A stretch of 64,000 nucleotides of DNA from Desulfosarcina ovata subsp. ovata. Its GTDB lineage: Bacteria > Desulfobacterota > Desulfobacteria > Desulfobacterales > Desulfosarcinaceae. The notes under the pieces were generated by a model. That model was given only the letters and a program-made list of their open reading frames with translations, was not told the DNA's origin and ran no database searches. The stretch covers positions 6,357,724 to 6,421,723 of the forward strand of contig NZ_AP021879.1 of NCBI RefSeq assembly GCF_009689005.1. The letters run 5' to 3'. Shown one piece after another: positions 47,340-56,655 of this stretch (positions within the stretch are counted from its first letter, which is position 1; every line of letters begins with the position of its first letter). The translations under genes were made by a program, and so were the position numbers.

Positions 47340-48293
47340 ATGATACAACTAAAAGACTTAAAAAAATCATACGGCAATCACCAAGCCCTATCCGGCATCG
47401 ATCTGCATGTGCCCGAAGGTGAGCTGTTCGCCTATCTGGGGCCCAACGGGGCGGGCAAAACCACCACGATCCGGATTCTTACCGGCCTGACCCGGCTGAC
47501 CGCGGGAACGGCAGCACTCAACGGGCATGACATCAGGGAGGAATCCATGGCGGCCAAACGCCAGTGCGGCCTGGTGCCTCAACATGTCAACCTGGACAGC
47601 GAGCTGACCGTGAAGGAGAACCTGGACATCCACGGCCGTTTGTTCGGCATGTCCGGAGTGCAGCGCAAACAGCGGATTGAGGAACTGTTGACGTATATTG
47701 AAATTCACGATCGGATCGACAGCCTGATCAAACAGCTATCCGGCGGGTTGAAGCGCCGGGTCATGATCGCCCGGGCGCTGCTGCACGATCCGCGCATTTT
47801 ATTCCTGGACGAGCCCACCGTGGGGCTGGACGCCAGCATCCGGCGGCGCATCTGGTCGCTGATCAAGAAGATTCAAAAACAGGGCACGACCATTTTCCTC
47901 ACCACCCACTACATCGAGGAAGCCGAGTTTCTGGCCGACCGGGTGGCCTTTCTGGATGACGGCCGGATCGTGGCCGTGGATACGCCCACGGCATTGATGG
48001 ACAGTGTGGGCCACTGGGCGATTGATTGGGTAACCGAGGAGGGTATGCAATCCGCCTACTTCCCCAGCCGGGAGGCGGCCCAGGCATCGGCGGCCGCCGG
48101 CAACAGCGGCTTCACCCTGCGGCGGGTCAACCTGGAGGATGCGTTTTTGTCCCTGACCGGAAAGAAGGTGGGAACCAGCACTGACGAGACAAAGGCGGTC
48201 CATGGTGGCCACGGGCATGGACATAACTCCCATGGTGGCGGCGGGCACGGTGGGCATGCGAATAAAGCCGAGGCCGGCCATGGCGCACATTAA
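47340..48293 (+). CDS. ABC-2-type exporter ATPase with His-rich tail
   Basis: This 317-residue protein has Walker A GPNGAGKTTTIRIL (about 34-47), signature LSGGLKRRVMIARALLH, and Walker B ILFLDEPTVGLDASIRR. It resembles the DrrA/NatA export-type ATPases. The last 33 residues are glycine- and histidine-rich (nine His; HGGHGHGHNSHGGGGHGGH), a likely metal-binding tail. The permease follows 70 bases later. Beside cobalt-chelatase genes, a link to cobalt or nickel efflux or sensing is plausible, but exporters of this class also move drugs and glycans. Confidence 0.9.
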   Translation: MIQLKDLKKSYGNHQALSGIDLHVPEGELFAYLGPNGAGKTTTIRILTGLTRLTAGTAALNGHDIREESMAAKRQCGLVPQHVNLDSELTVKENLDIHGRLFGMSGVQRKQRIEELLTYIEIHDRIDSLIKQLSGGLKRRVMIARALLHDPRILFLDEPTVGLDASIRRRIWSLIKKIQKQGTTIFLTTHYIEEAEFLADRVAFLDDGRIVAVDTPTALMDSVGHWAIDWVTEEGMQSAYFPSREAAQASAAAGNSGFTLRRVNLEDAFLSLTGKKVGTSTDETKAVHGGHGHGHNSHGGGGHGGHANKAEAGHGAH

Positions 48294-48363
48294 GGATCGG
48301 GAATTTTATTAAGTAAAGGTATTCTATCGATTTATATTGTTACCCATAACACAAGGCATTACC

Positions 48364-49098
48364 ATGCAAGGATTCATCGCCGTTTATTTACGCGAAGTAC
48401 TGATTCTCAAACGCCGTTTCAAACGCCAGATCGCCGGTATGGCCGTATCGCCTTTGCTTTATCTGATCGCCTTTGGCTATGCCATGGGAGGGGCGGTGCG
48501 GGTCGATGGTCGCTCTTACCTGGAATTCCTCATCCCCGGCCTGATTGCCATGAGCAGCATGACCCAGAGCTTCGGCATCGCCACGGACATCAATGTGGCC
48601 CGCTTTTACTGGTATATTTTCGAAGAGTTCCAGGCCGCGCCGATTCGTAACGTCGCCTATGTGGCCGGAGAGGTGCTGGCCGGCATGACCCGGGCGCTCT
48701 TGGCCATCGGTGTTATCCTCATATTGAGTCTTTTTTTTGGTGTCCGGCTGAATTACGGGCCACTGCTCTGGGTTGCCGTGCTGCTCAACAGTTTTGTTTT
48801 CGCCTCCCTGGCCGTGGCCCTGGCCATGCTGGTCAAATCCCACGCGGACCAAAGTCTCTTGACCAGTTTTGTGATCACGCCCATGGCCTTCCTGGGCGGG
48901 ACCTTTTTTCCTCTTGATCGTCTCCCCGCATGGGCACAGACGGTGTTGTCGGTTTTGCCGCTGACCCACGCTTCGCATGCCATTCGCAGTACGGCCTTTG
49001 GACAAAGTCCCGATTGGCAGTCTTATGTCGTGCTGGCGGTTGCGGGCCTTTTGTTTTTTTTGCTGGCGTTGGGGACGGTTAACAAGGCGCGGGACTGA
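48364..49098 (+). CDS. ABC-2-type export permease
   Basis: 244 residues from ATG 48364. Six membrane segments are predicted, with the ABC-2 features FKRQIAGMAVSPLLYLIAFG, YLEFLIPGLIAMSSM and FVITPMAFLGGTFFPLDRLP. It is the partner of the His-rich ATPase upstream. The pair resembles DrrAB/YadGH exporters. The substrate is unknown; the metal-rich context makes a metal or metallophore exporter worth testing. Confidence 0.9.
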   Translation: MQGFIAVYLREVLILKRRFKRQIAGMAVSPLLYLIAFGYAMGGAVRVDGRSYLEFLIPGLIAMSSMTQSFGIATDINVARFYWYIFEEFQAAPIRNVAYVAGEVLAGMTRALLAIGVILILSLFFGVRLNYGPLLWVAVLLNSFVFASLAVALAMLVKSHADQSLLTSFVITPMAFLGGTFFPLDRLPAWAQTVLSVLPLTHASHAIRSTAFGQSPDWQSYVVLAVAGLLFFLLALGTVNKARD

Positions 49099-49161
49099 TT
49101 GAGATGAGGGAGAGCGGGAGAAGAGGTGCGCGCGTTTCATCACTTTGATTTGAATGCTGGG

Positions 49162-49191
49162 GTAGGGGGCACGGCGCGCCGTGCCCCCTAC
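49162..49191. repeat. 30-bp perfect palindrome
   Basis: GTAGGGGGCACGGCG is followed immediately by its exact reverse complement. It lies between the ABC-2 permease and the exported CobN-like pseudogene. No T-run follows, so it is more a REP-like element or protein-binding site than a terminator. Confidence 0.8.
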
Positions 49192-49222
49192 GGTAGATTG
49201 AATCACCTATGGAAAATCTTCA

Positions 49223-51454
49223 ATGAAAAAATATTATTTTAGGGCGTTTGTCCTGGTTTGTCTGTTGGTCATAACATCCGTGTTCATCGGATGGACAGAC
49301 GCGTCTGCCGGTCAGAACAAGGAAATCATTACCTTTCTGGGAGGTTCCACCTATTCCTGGAAAATAAGCCGTGCCCTGGAACAGGTCCGGCAGAATCCTG
49401 AAACCAACGCCGTGGAGGTCCGGTATTACACGGAAGAGGATCTGGCCGCAGGCGCCATTGATCTGGCAGTTATCAAAAATTCAAAAATACTTCTTGTGGA
49501 TGATATGTTCAGAACCCTGCGGGAGTTTGCCATCAAGGAGGCTGATTTTTCCAGCACCAAAATCTTCGGGCTCTCCACGGTTCCCAACGATCCGGATAAA
49601 ATTATTTCCGATCCAAAGGTCAAAGCATACAACCATCCGTTGACCCGAAAAAATTTAAGCAACCTGCTCTACTTTCTCATGCACCGGGAACTGGGTGTAT
49701 CCATTGCATACGCCCCGCCCCAGGTCGTACCCGGCCAGGGGATCTTCCATCCCCAAAGTGAAAAAGTTTTTTCCGATTTTGACGAGTACCTCAAGTGGTA
49801 TAAGACCTCCGGCCTATATCATCCTAAGGGATACTGGATCGGTATTCCCGAGATGAACACCTACGTCTACCCCGGAGAGACCGGGGCAGTGGTGGAAAAA
49901 CTTGTCACCAAACTGGAATCCGACGGAATGAATGTGCTGCCGATCTACTCCTACCCCGCTTCCAAGTCGGTGAATACCTATTTCTTTGATCCCGCAACCA
50001 CGCGCCCCCGGGTGGATCTGGTGGCCTCCATGGCGTTTAAATTCTCGCCCCATGATGCACAATTTGCAAAAGAACTCTTTTCCCGGCTCAATGTCCCGGT
50101 ACTTAACCCGTTACGGGTCCACTTTCTGACGGTACCCGAATGGCGGGATGATCCCCAGGGCTTAGGTCCCATGGAGGTGAGTTATGCCATGGCCAATCCG
50201 GAGATGTATGGGCTGATTGAGCCCTCTGCCATCGGAGGCAAGGTGGTCCAAAAGGATGCGCTGACCGGAAAAAACCTCTACACCTATGATGCCATTGACG
50301 AAAATTTAGATTTTTTCATCACCCGGGTCCAGGCCTGGCTCAACCTGAAGACCAAGGCCAATAAAGATAAAAAAGTAGTGATCATGTTCTGGAACCACAC
50401 CCCCGGCAAACAAAATGTCGGGGGCACCTACCTCAATGTATTCAGAACCTCTACCCCTACGTCATGGATGACATTGGCGAAGGGGTCCAGGCCAAACGCC
50501 GGGGGAGGGCTGTGATCATTGACTATCTGATCCCGCCCATGAAAAAGGCGGGGTCGTATGCCGAGTATTCGGAACTCTCCGATCTGATCTCCCAGTACAG
50601 CCAGACCATGGAAAATAATCCGCAGCTGGCTGCTAAAAACGGGTGCGCATCCAGGAGATGGTGGAAAAACTGGGGCTGCTGAAAGATCTCAAACTCGCCA
50701 CCTTTGATGAGGAGGCCGTGGAAAAAGTGGAGCATTACCTGCTGGAAGTTATCTGGTAGAAAAGGGCTATTCCGAAGAAGATGCGGAACGGCTAAAAAAA
50801 CTACGGGTTTTTTCCAACGAGCCCGGCTCTTACGGCAACACCATTGAAGACCTGGTGCCGGCCTCGGGCACCTGGGAAAATGATGATGAAATCGCCGATG
50901 TCTTTATTAATTTCGTCTCCTTTGGCTATGGCCAAGGCATCTGGGGGAAACCCTTGAAATCCGCATACAAGAAGAATCTGGAAGGGGTGGACATCACCAT
51001 GCACAGCCGCTCCTCCAATATTTTTAAAAGCCTGGATACGGACGGGGTCTTTTCCGAACTCGGCGGCCTGGCTTTGGCGGTAAAACGGGTCAAGGGCAGC
51101 TATCCGGACGTGGTGCTTTCCAATCAGGCAGATCCGGACAATGCCTTTGTGGAGGACATTGAGACCGCCATCGGCAAGGAGCTTCGGTCCCGATATCTCA
51201 ATCCCAAGTGGATCGAGGGCATGAAAAAGGAGAACTATGCCGGTGCCCGGGAGATGAACCGGTTTACCGAACATCTCTGGGGCTGGAAGGTGGTGACCCC
51301 CTTTGCCGTGGACGGCACCGAGTGGCAGCAGATCTATGAGGTCTATATCCAGGACAAATACGGCATGCAGCTCAAGGAATTCTTTGACAAAAACAATCCC
51401 TGGGCCCGGGAATCCCTGGCCGCACGCATGCTGGAAGCAGACCGCAAAGGCTAA
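49223..51454 (+). pseudogene. Exported CobN-like (HmuS-type) protein, disrupted
   Basis: The first 430 codons give a CobN N-terminal half preceded by a signal peptide (about 1-30; VLVCLLVITSVFIGWTDASA), with the family strings VPVLNPLRVHFLTVPEW, ALTGKNLYTYDAIDEN and TKANKDKKVVIMFWNHTPGK. At about 50430 the frame jumps: NLYPYVMDDIGEGVQAKRRG continues in another frame after a large missing middle section. A second frameshift lies near 50640, a stop at 50757-50759, and the last piece (from about 50763) encodes the CobN C-terminus (YSEEDAERLKKLRVFSNEPG; WIEGMKKENYAGAREMNRF). At least three lesions make it non-functional. Exported CobN-like proteins pair with MotA/TolQ/ExbB and DUF2149 genes, exactly as here. 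Confidence 0.88.
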
Positions 51455-51466
51455 AGGAGAACATTC

Positions 51467-52084
51467 TTGAACCTGTTTCCCGCCTTTCAAACTGTTTTAT
51501 ATACCATTTCAACGGCACTGCTCTATCCGGTGGTGCTGGCACTGATTTTACTTTGCCTGTGGCTGCTCATTTATACGGGCGGTTTTTTTGCTGAGTGGGT
51601 GAAACGCCGGCGGCTGACCGGCAATGTGGAACAGGCCATGAGCTTTATCCACAAAGAAAAACATTTGCCCAAAGAACTGACCGGGAAATTGCCTTTTTGT
51701 GTGATAGACTATGCAGACAAGGTGTCGGCACTTTCCCAAACCGGTGATCTGTTTTTGATGGAAAAGCTGGAATCCTTCAACCAGGAAACCCAGCTGGTCA
51801 TGTTCAAGGAGGTGGACCGGATGCGGCTCATCGTCCGGGTGGGGCCAAGTCTGGGCCTGATGGGAACACTGATCCCCATGGGCACCGGGCTTGCGGGCCT
51901 GACCCAGGGCAACATGGCCCAGCTCTCCTCCAATCTGATCCTGGCTTTTACAACCACGGTGGTGGGCTTGGCTTTGGGCATCACCGCCCATTATTTTTCA
52001 ACCACCCGGGAACAATGGGTCATGGATGATCTGCGGCAGATCAACCTGATCACCGAAGCCATGGCAAAAGGAATCAATCCATGA
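51467..52084 (+). CDS. MotA/TolQ/ExbB proton-channel protein of the CobN-like locus
   Basis: This 205-residue protein starts at TTG 51467, after AAAGGAG. It has an N-terminal helix (LYPVVLALILLCLWLLIYTG), the paired channel helices with GPSLGLMGTLIPMGTGLAGL and LILAFTTTVVGLALGITAHY, and a final acidic region. It differs from the ExbB of the TonB operon by lacking the T-V-x-G-M-I-D-T-F motif. It appears intact, although both neighbours (the exported CobN-like gene and DUF2149) are broken. I infer that it once energised the exported chelatase-like protein. Confidence 0.88.
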   Translation: MNLFPAFQTVLYTISTALLYPVVLALILLCLWLLIYTGGFFAEWVKRRRLTGNVEQAMSFIHKEKHLPKELTGKLPFCVIDYADKVSALSQTGDLFLMEKLESFNQETQLVMFKEVDRMRLIVRVGPSLGLMGTLIPMGTGLAGLTQGNMAQLSSNLILAFTTTVVGLALGITAHYFSTTREQWVMDDLRQINLITEAMAKGINP

Positions 52085-52251
52085 GATTTATCACCGCTTC
52101 CCGGCTGGACCGTCTCCGGCGCAGTGCCGACCTGGACCCCATGAACGGGGTGGCCAATCTCTTTGATGTTGCCCTTTGGTGGCCGATCTTTCCGTCGGCC
52201 AACCTGGATTGCAAGAATACGCCAAGGCCCGGTTGGTATGGATTGCTATGA
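52081..52251 (+). pseudogene. Truncated DUF2149 gene
   Basis: The start overlaps the MotA/TolQ/ExbB stop (ATGA). The first 32 codons match the DUF2149 N-terminus (DLDPMNGVANLFDVAL), which normally leads into a membrane helix. Here the sequence diverges after VAL into WWPIFPSANLDCK and ends at 57 codons, so the membrane helix and the rest are lost. DUF2149 resembles ExbD-like partners of this channel. The deletion joins it to unrelated sequence just before riboswitch 2. Confidence 0.75.
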
Positions 52252-52269
52252 ACATCTCTTTTTAGGTGA

Positions 52270-52297
52270 TTGACTTTTGAGATTTTATTAATTAGTA
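52270..52297 (+). promoter_or_regulatory. Promoter of riboswitch 2
   Basis: A -35 element TTGACT (52270-52275) is followed 16 bases later by TTAGTA (52292-52297), directly ahead of the cobalamin aptamer. The spacing and position match the other riboswitch promoters, although the -10 is weak. Confidence 0.5.
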
Positions 52298-52305
52298 AGT
52301 AGCAA

Positions 52306-52470
52306 TGATCAGGTGCAGTACTTTGCATAAAAGGAAATCCGGTTAAAATCCGGAACGGGCCCGCCGCTGTGATTGGGGACGAAGACTGCAATATGCCACT
52401 GTCGATGTTATGGATGGGAAGGCGCAGCTAGTAGAGTGATCCAAGAGTCAGAAGACCTACCTGAACAACT
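52306..52470 (+). promoter_or_regulatory. Cobalamin riboswitch 2 (upstream of TonB receptor)
   Basis: The aptamer includes AGGTGC, GGAAATCCGGTTAAAATCCGG, GGGCCCGCCGCTGTGATTGG, GGACGAAGACTGC, GCCACTGTC, GGGAAGGCGCAGC and the B12 box AGTCAGAAGACCTACC (52446-52461). A terminator follows at 52533. It controls the TonB-dependent receptor at 52653. Confidence 0.95.
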
Positions 52471-52532
52471 ATAGAGATGCTGTGCACGGCAATGTCGGCA
52501 TCTGTTTGAATCTGAGGATATAAAGAGGGGAT

Positions 52533-52576
52533 AGCCTTGGGTCGTTTTTTAACGATTCAAGGCTTTTGTTTTTTCA
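52533..52576 (+). terminator. Riboswitch 2 expression-platform terminator
   Basis: AGCCTTG pairs with CAAGGCT, and an inner TCGTT/AACGA helix closes the loop; the stem is followed by TTTGTTTTTT. It would stop transcription before the receptor gene when cobalamin is bound. Confidence 0.88.
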
Positions 52577-52652
52577 TGACTAAAGGTAGTGCCGATCTAG
52601 AAAAACTGAGAAATGAACAAGGCCGATATCTTAATGTTATAGGAGACAGTGA

Positions 52653-54827
52653 ATGAGAAGACAGATTGTTTATTTTGCCCGGCAGATGTTTTTTAGTGTG
52701 GCTGTATTAGCATTCCTTGTTTTAAATTCTGCATTAGCCACAGAACCGGCAGACGCGAATGATGGTGAAGAATCGATAGAGCAAATAGAAGAGATTACTG
52801 TTATAGGTAAAAAAGACTCATCGTCTGTTAAGATAGAACCACGAAAAGTAACCATTGATTTGGAGAATTACTATAGTCCGACCACTTCGCAAAACGTGGG
52901 AGATTATTTAAAGGATTTTGTGATCATGGATTACCAGGGTCAAAGCGATCTGGTTCCAGGGGAAGATACATTGTACATGCGAGGCTTTTCCAGCCGACGC
53001 TTTGTAACTGCTCTCAACGGCTCAGCCATTCGCAATATGGGAGGATACGGAGTTGGAATGACTGATTATGCTCTTCTTCCACCGTTTTTGATCGATTCCA
53101 TTGACGTTTTGCCCGGTCCTCATTCCGCGTTTTATCCAGGTCAGGCTGTCGGCGGTGTGGTGAATTTTAAAGTCCGGGCGCCAAAGCAATATGAAACCCT
53201 AAAACCGGATGCAACCCTATCGACAACTTACGGGAGGTATAATACGCAGCAACACAACCTGAGCTTCAGCGGCGGTGTTCATAATTTTACCTACGATGTA
53301 GGATATCAAAAATATCATACTGATGGATATCTGCGCAACAATAAGACTGATATTGATAACTTTATCAGCCGGCTGGGCTACCTTTTGCTAAACAGCGGAT
53401 ATATCGCCCTTACCGTATCACACGCAGATGTTGAGCGCGAAACCGCGGTAATCAACGACCCCAATGACCAGGAAAGCAATTATGACGGGGGGTATCCAGA
53501 AGTCTCCACGGACACCGCGAGTTATTATTCCTGGCAATCGCCGAAAAAAGAAACAACATCAACCCGTTTTCGATTGGATTTCAATCTGCCGACTTCGTTG
53601 GGGACATGGATGGCTGATGCGTATTTTGAAGATGGTGATTACGAAAACCCCAGTATAGTCTGGGTCAACAGTAAAGATCATTCCGAAGGTCTCAGAGATG
53701 CGTGGCATCAGGTCTATTGGAGACTTTTAGGGAGCCAGGTCAGCAATGAATTCCAGCCGATTTCCGGGCACACCGCCACAATTGGCGCGGGAATCGAACA
53801 GCTTTACAACAAAGAAGATTCTTACAATGCCGCAACATCTTTCAGATTGAGTTCCTGGGATTCCTATAAAAAAAGACATGAAAGTCTGTTTGCCTTTGTT
53901 CAGGATAAATGGGAGATCCTTCCGCAGCTGTCACTCACAGCAGGTTTGCGTTATGAGGACAATACCCATTGCTCAAGTAATTATGTTCCAAAGACAGGCA
54001 AGTATTATATTGACGGGGAGGGATTGTGGGTTGAAAGGGAATATAACCAATTGGTTCCCAAATCCTTTCTTACGTATAAGCTCGATAACCTGGCGGAGAG
54101 CCTCCGTGACACTTCCGTTTCAGTTGGTATCAGCCGTATCTGGCGGGACCCTGGCCCGCTGTGGGAAACACAGGCGTCTGGAATACCCAATATCGGCTGG
54201 CTCGATCCTGAGCACGGCATCGGTTATGATCTTGTTTTTTCCCGGCGCCTTGCAGGAGATATCCAGATGCAGTTGAATTATTCTTACGCTCAGATTAAGG
54301 ACTATATTGCCAGCAACAGTAAATTTACGGATGACAAGTATGAATATTTGATCAATCTTGAGGAAGTAATCCGCCAGGGCATTGAACTTCAGTTTGCCGG
54401 CAGCCTTACCGACCGTATCGATTTTAGGATAGGCTGGGCTTGGCAGGAATTTGAAAATAAAGGGGGTGAACCTGCAGGAGAGACCATGCTGGATGATCGA
54501 GCCAAAAACCGTGTCAATGCTGGGTTAAGCTGGAAGTTGCTGGATGCCACAACTTTGATTTTCGATTATAAATACCAGGATGATCAGGTGATAGAAGTTG
54601 CCGAAGAGGTCGATGCGGGAGAATATGAATTCCATCAAATTGCATTGGATTCCTACCATGTGGTGGATTTTGCAGTAGAACAGGTCCTGTTTAATCAATG
54701 GCGAAACATTAAAAAGTGTATCTTTAAAATATACGTTAAAAACCTATTTAATGAAGAATATCAGGATACAAAGGGATATCCTGCAACGGACCGTACTATA
54801 GGAGCAGGCCTAAGGTTCAACTTTTAG
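52653..54827 (+). CDS. TonB-dependent outer-membrane receptor
   Basis: This 724-residue protein has a signal peptide (about 1-34, MFFSVAVLAFLVLNSALA), a TonB-box-like stretch (EEITVIGKK), a plug (about 60-180; PGEDTLYMRGFSSRRFVTAL, IDSIDVLPGPHSAFYPGQAV) and a beta-barrel ending in the C-terminal Phe motif (GAGLRFNF). It lies behind its own cobalamin riboswitch, so it should be repressed when cobalamin is abundant. The sequence is more AT-rich than the left half of the window, suggesting separate ancestry. It is unlike the other two receptors in plug sequence, so a different corrinoid or complex may be the ligand. Confidence 0.93.
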   Translation: MRRQIVYFARQMFFSVAVLAFLVLNSALATEPADANDGEESIEQIEEITVIGKKDSSSVKIEPRKVTIDLENYYSPTTSQNVGDYLKDFVIMDYQGQSDLVPGEDTLYMRGFSSRRFVTALNGSAIRNMGGYGVGMTDYALLPPFLIDSIDVLPGPHSAFYPGQAVGGVVNFKVRAPKQYETLKPDATLSTTYGRYNTQQHNLSFSGGVHNFTYDVGYQKYHTDGYLRNNKTDIDNFISRLGYLLLNSGYIALTVSHADVERETAVINDPNDQESNYDGGYPEVSTDTASYYSWQSPKKETTSTRFRLDFNLPTSLGTWMADAYFEDGDYENPSIVWVNSKDHSEGLRDAWHQVYWRLLGSQVSNEFQPISGHTATIGAGIEQLYNKEDSYNAATSFRLSSWDSYKKRHESLFAFVQDKWEILPQLSLTAGLRYEDNTHCSSNYVPKTGKYYIDGEGLWVEREYNQLVPKSFLTYKLDNLAESLRDTSVSVGISRIWRDPGPLWETQASGIPNIGWLDPEHGIGYDLVFSRRLAGDIQMQLNYSYAQIKDYIASNSKFTDDKYEYLINLEEVIRQGIELQFAGSLTDRIDFRIGWAWQEFENKGGEPAGETMLDDRAKNRVNAGLSWKLLDATTLIFDYKYQDDQVIEVAEEVDAGEYEFHQIALDSYHVVDFAVEQVLFNQWRNIKKCIFKIYVKNLFNEEYQDTKGYPATDRTIGAGLRFNF

Positions 54828-54973
54828 CCATTGGTTCCATCAGATCAGCCCTTTCAAGGTAGCACTAAAAGACCATTCATAACTGGATGAACTTATTAAA
54901 TAAATGCTGAACAAACCCATCTCCAAAATATACAGTAAAAAAGAAAAACTGTATTATTTGGGGAGGTGACATC

Positions 54974-55327
54974 ATGTTGAGTCCTGTTTTTACGGCGTTC
55001 ATCAAGAATTCTCCGATTTCTGTCATGGCTCGTGGTTTGATGAAGAAGGTACTGAATCCTAAGCAATTTGACGAATGGTTCGAGAACACCGCTAAAGAAC
55101 AATACACAAGGGACCTTTTGTTTTCGACGCTTTTTTACCTGATGAGCCAGGTCGTTCAGGGAAGCCAGCGATCAATTCACGCAGCCTTCCAGGCTTCAAA
55201 AGAGGATATTGCCGTTTCAGTTACCTCAATCTACAATAAGTTGAACGGCATGGAACCAAGTACATCGGCAGCTTTGGTCCGATATGCCGCTGAGCAGGTG
55301 GAACCTATTGTTGGGTGTTGGGCTTGA
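54974..55327 (+). pseudogene. IS4-type transposase, N-terminal remnant
   Basis: 117 codons from ATG 54974 (GGAGGTG upstream) match the N-terminus of an IS4-type transposase: KEQYTRDLLFSTLFYLMSQV, then SIHAAFQASKEDIAVSVTSI and YNKLNGMEPSTSAALVRYAA. The catalytic DDE core is absent; the frame ends at a stop soon after RYAAEQVEPIV. A roughly 22-base imperfect inverted repeat just downstream (55320-55450) may be a leftover element end. Confidence 0.8.
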
Positions 55328-55450
55328 TTCTAACTTCGCCCAGAGGACCTACAAATTTTGATGGTCCGTAGTCAACATTTTGATTTTTTTATAAATACAT
55401 ATTTCTATTTTATTTAATGGCTAACAATGGGCGAAATTAAAATCAGGCCC
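55320..55450. repeat. Imperfect 22-bp inverted repeat after IS4 relic
   Basis: GGGCTTGATTCTAACTTCGC... at 55320-55341 is nearly the reverse complement of 55429-55450 (about three mismatches). The 87 bases between are AT-rich. It is likely part of a decayed insertion element, or a large stem-loop downstream of the relic. Confidence 0.55.
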
Positions 55451-55513
55451 GACCCAGGAAATACTTAATAAGTGTTAAGTGATTAAGCTAAACGAAAATA
55501 AAGAAGGAATAAT

Positions 55514-56035
55514 ATGAAAAAAGGACTACTCATCGTCAATACAGGCGATGGCAAGGGAAAAACCACGGCAGCCTTGGGACTATCCATGCGGGCCGCCGGG
55601 CATGGACTCAAGGTCTGTTTTATCCAGTTCATCAAGGGGAGTTGGAAATACGGCGAGTTGGAGGCCGTGAAGAAATTCGCGGATACCATCGATTTCCATG
55701 TCATGGGCAAGGGGTTCACCTGGAAGTCGGACGATCTGGAAAAAGACCGGGCTGCGGCCCGTGATGCCTGGAAATTCGCCCAGGCGGCCATGACCGGCGG
55801 CCAGTATCAAATGGTGGTGCTTGACGAGTTTACCTATCTGCTGATGTATGGCATGATTGATTTGCCGTCGGTTCTGGAAACATTGACGAACCGGCCTGAG
55901 GGGTTGCACGTGGTCGTGACCGGCCGGGCGGCACCGCCGGAACTCATCGAGATCGCCGACCTGGTGACCGAGATGCAGCCGGTCAAGCATCCGTTGCAAG
56001 CTGGCATAAAAGCGCAAAAAGGCATTGAATTCTAA
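55514..56035 (+). CDS. cobO: CobO/BtuR corrinoid adenosyltransferase
   Basis: This 173-residue protein matches the CobA/CobO/BtuR family. The modified P-loop NTGDGKGKTTAALGLSMRAA sits at residues 9-28, with VCFIQFIKGSWKYGE, the Walker B-like VVLDEFTYLLMYGMI, and VTGRAAPPELIEIADLVTEM. It transfers the adenosyl group of ATP to reduced corrinoids, making adenosylcobalamin or its precursor. It is the only clear corrinoid-metabolism enzyme here apart from the chelatase and fits salvage of imported corrinoids. Confidence 0.96.
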   Translation: MKKGLLIVNTGDGKGKTTAALGLSMRAAGHGLKVCFIQFIKGSWKYGELEAVKKFADTIDFHVMGKGFTWKSDDLEKDRAAARDAWKFAQAAMTGGQYQMVVLDEFTYLLMYGMIDLPSVLETLTNRPEGLHVVVTGRAAPPELIEIADLVTEMQPVKHPLQAGIKAQKGIEF

Positions 56036-56058
56036 GGAGGCGAAGGGAGGAATGAACG

Positions 56059-56232
56059 ATGCATTTATATTGGCGCGTACAAAACGATTTGGACTGTTTG
56101 GGAGAGGTTATCCATTTTCATGATCCCGGTTTGATCCGCTGCCTGCGAAGATGGACTCGTAAAAACATGGCCGGTTTGGTCATGGCGGTTGGCCTTTATG
56201 CCTTTGATTTCCGGCAACCTAATCAAAATTGA
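56059..56232 (+). CDS. Possible small protein, 57 residues
   Basis: An ORF starts at ATG 56059 with GGGAGG eight bases upstream, directly after cobO. It encodes MHLYWRVQNDLDCLG, then RWTRKNMAGLVMAVGLYAFD, a basic stretch followed by a hydrophobic segment. The stop overlaps the -35 element of the next riboswitch promoter. No family is recognised; it may be a small membrane-associated peptide or a chance frame. Confidence 0.35.
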   Translation: MHLYWRVQNDLDCLGEVIHFHDPGLIRCLRRWTRKNMAGLVMAVGLYAFDFRQPNQN

Positions 56233-56257
56233 CATTGTCATAAAATTTTATTATGTA
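56229..56257 (+). promoter_or_regulatory. Promoter of riboswitch 3
   Basis: TTGACA (56229-56234) and TATGTA (56252-56257) are separated by 17 bases, a near-consensus sigma-70 promoter, about 25 bases before the aptamer. Confidence 0.72.
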
Positions 56258-56282
56258 AAAATAACTTCAATTAAGTAAGCTA

Positions 56283-56445
56283 TTTTCAGGTGCCAAACCG
56301 GCATAATACGGGAATCCGGTGAAATTCCGGAACGGGCCCGCCGCTGTAATCGGTGACGAACGCTGCAAGGATACCACTGGAGAGAATCCGGGAAGGAGCG
56401 GCAAGTAGGATGAACCGAGAGTCAGAATACCTGCCTGGAAATAAC
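56283..56445 (+). promoter_or_regulatory. Cobalamin riboswitch 3 (upstream of TonB receptor)
   Basis: The aptamer shows AGGTGCC, GGGAATCCGGTGAAATTCCGG, GGGCCCGCCGCTGTAATCGG, GACGAACGCTGC, GCCACTGG-like ACCACTGG, GGGAAGGAGCGGC and the box AGTCAGAATACCTGCC (56420-56435). The box differs from the other three by a U in place of G (AAUACC instead of AGACC). An intrinsic terminator follows. It controls the receptor at 56656. Confidence 0.92.
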
Positions 56446-56505
56446 GCATCCTTCCTCGTGGACAGAGGGAAGGGTGCAGATCCTTCCGGATAAAAAAGGG
56501 AAATC

Positions 56506-56542
56506 CCGGATCGCCATGTATTTTTAAGGGGTCCGGTTTTTT
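56506..56542 (+). terminator. Riboswitch 3 expression-platform terminator
   Basis: CCGGATC pairs with GGTCCGG (one G-T wobble) and is followed by six T residues. It sits between the aptamer and the receptor start. The stem is shorter than in the other riboswitches. Confidence 0.75.
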
Positions 56543-56655
56543 AATGCCTGCCTCTGACAATCATCGTTTGGAGTGTCCACACACAAACTCAAAGTTCTCT
56601 GCTGCCTGTGATTCACAGGAGACAGGAGGCTTGCAATCTTTTTTTGAGGAGAAAG

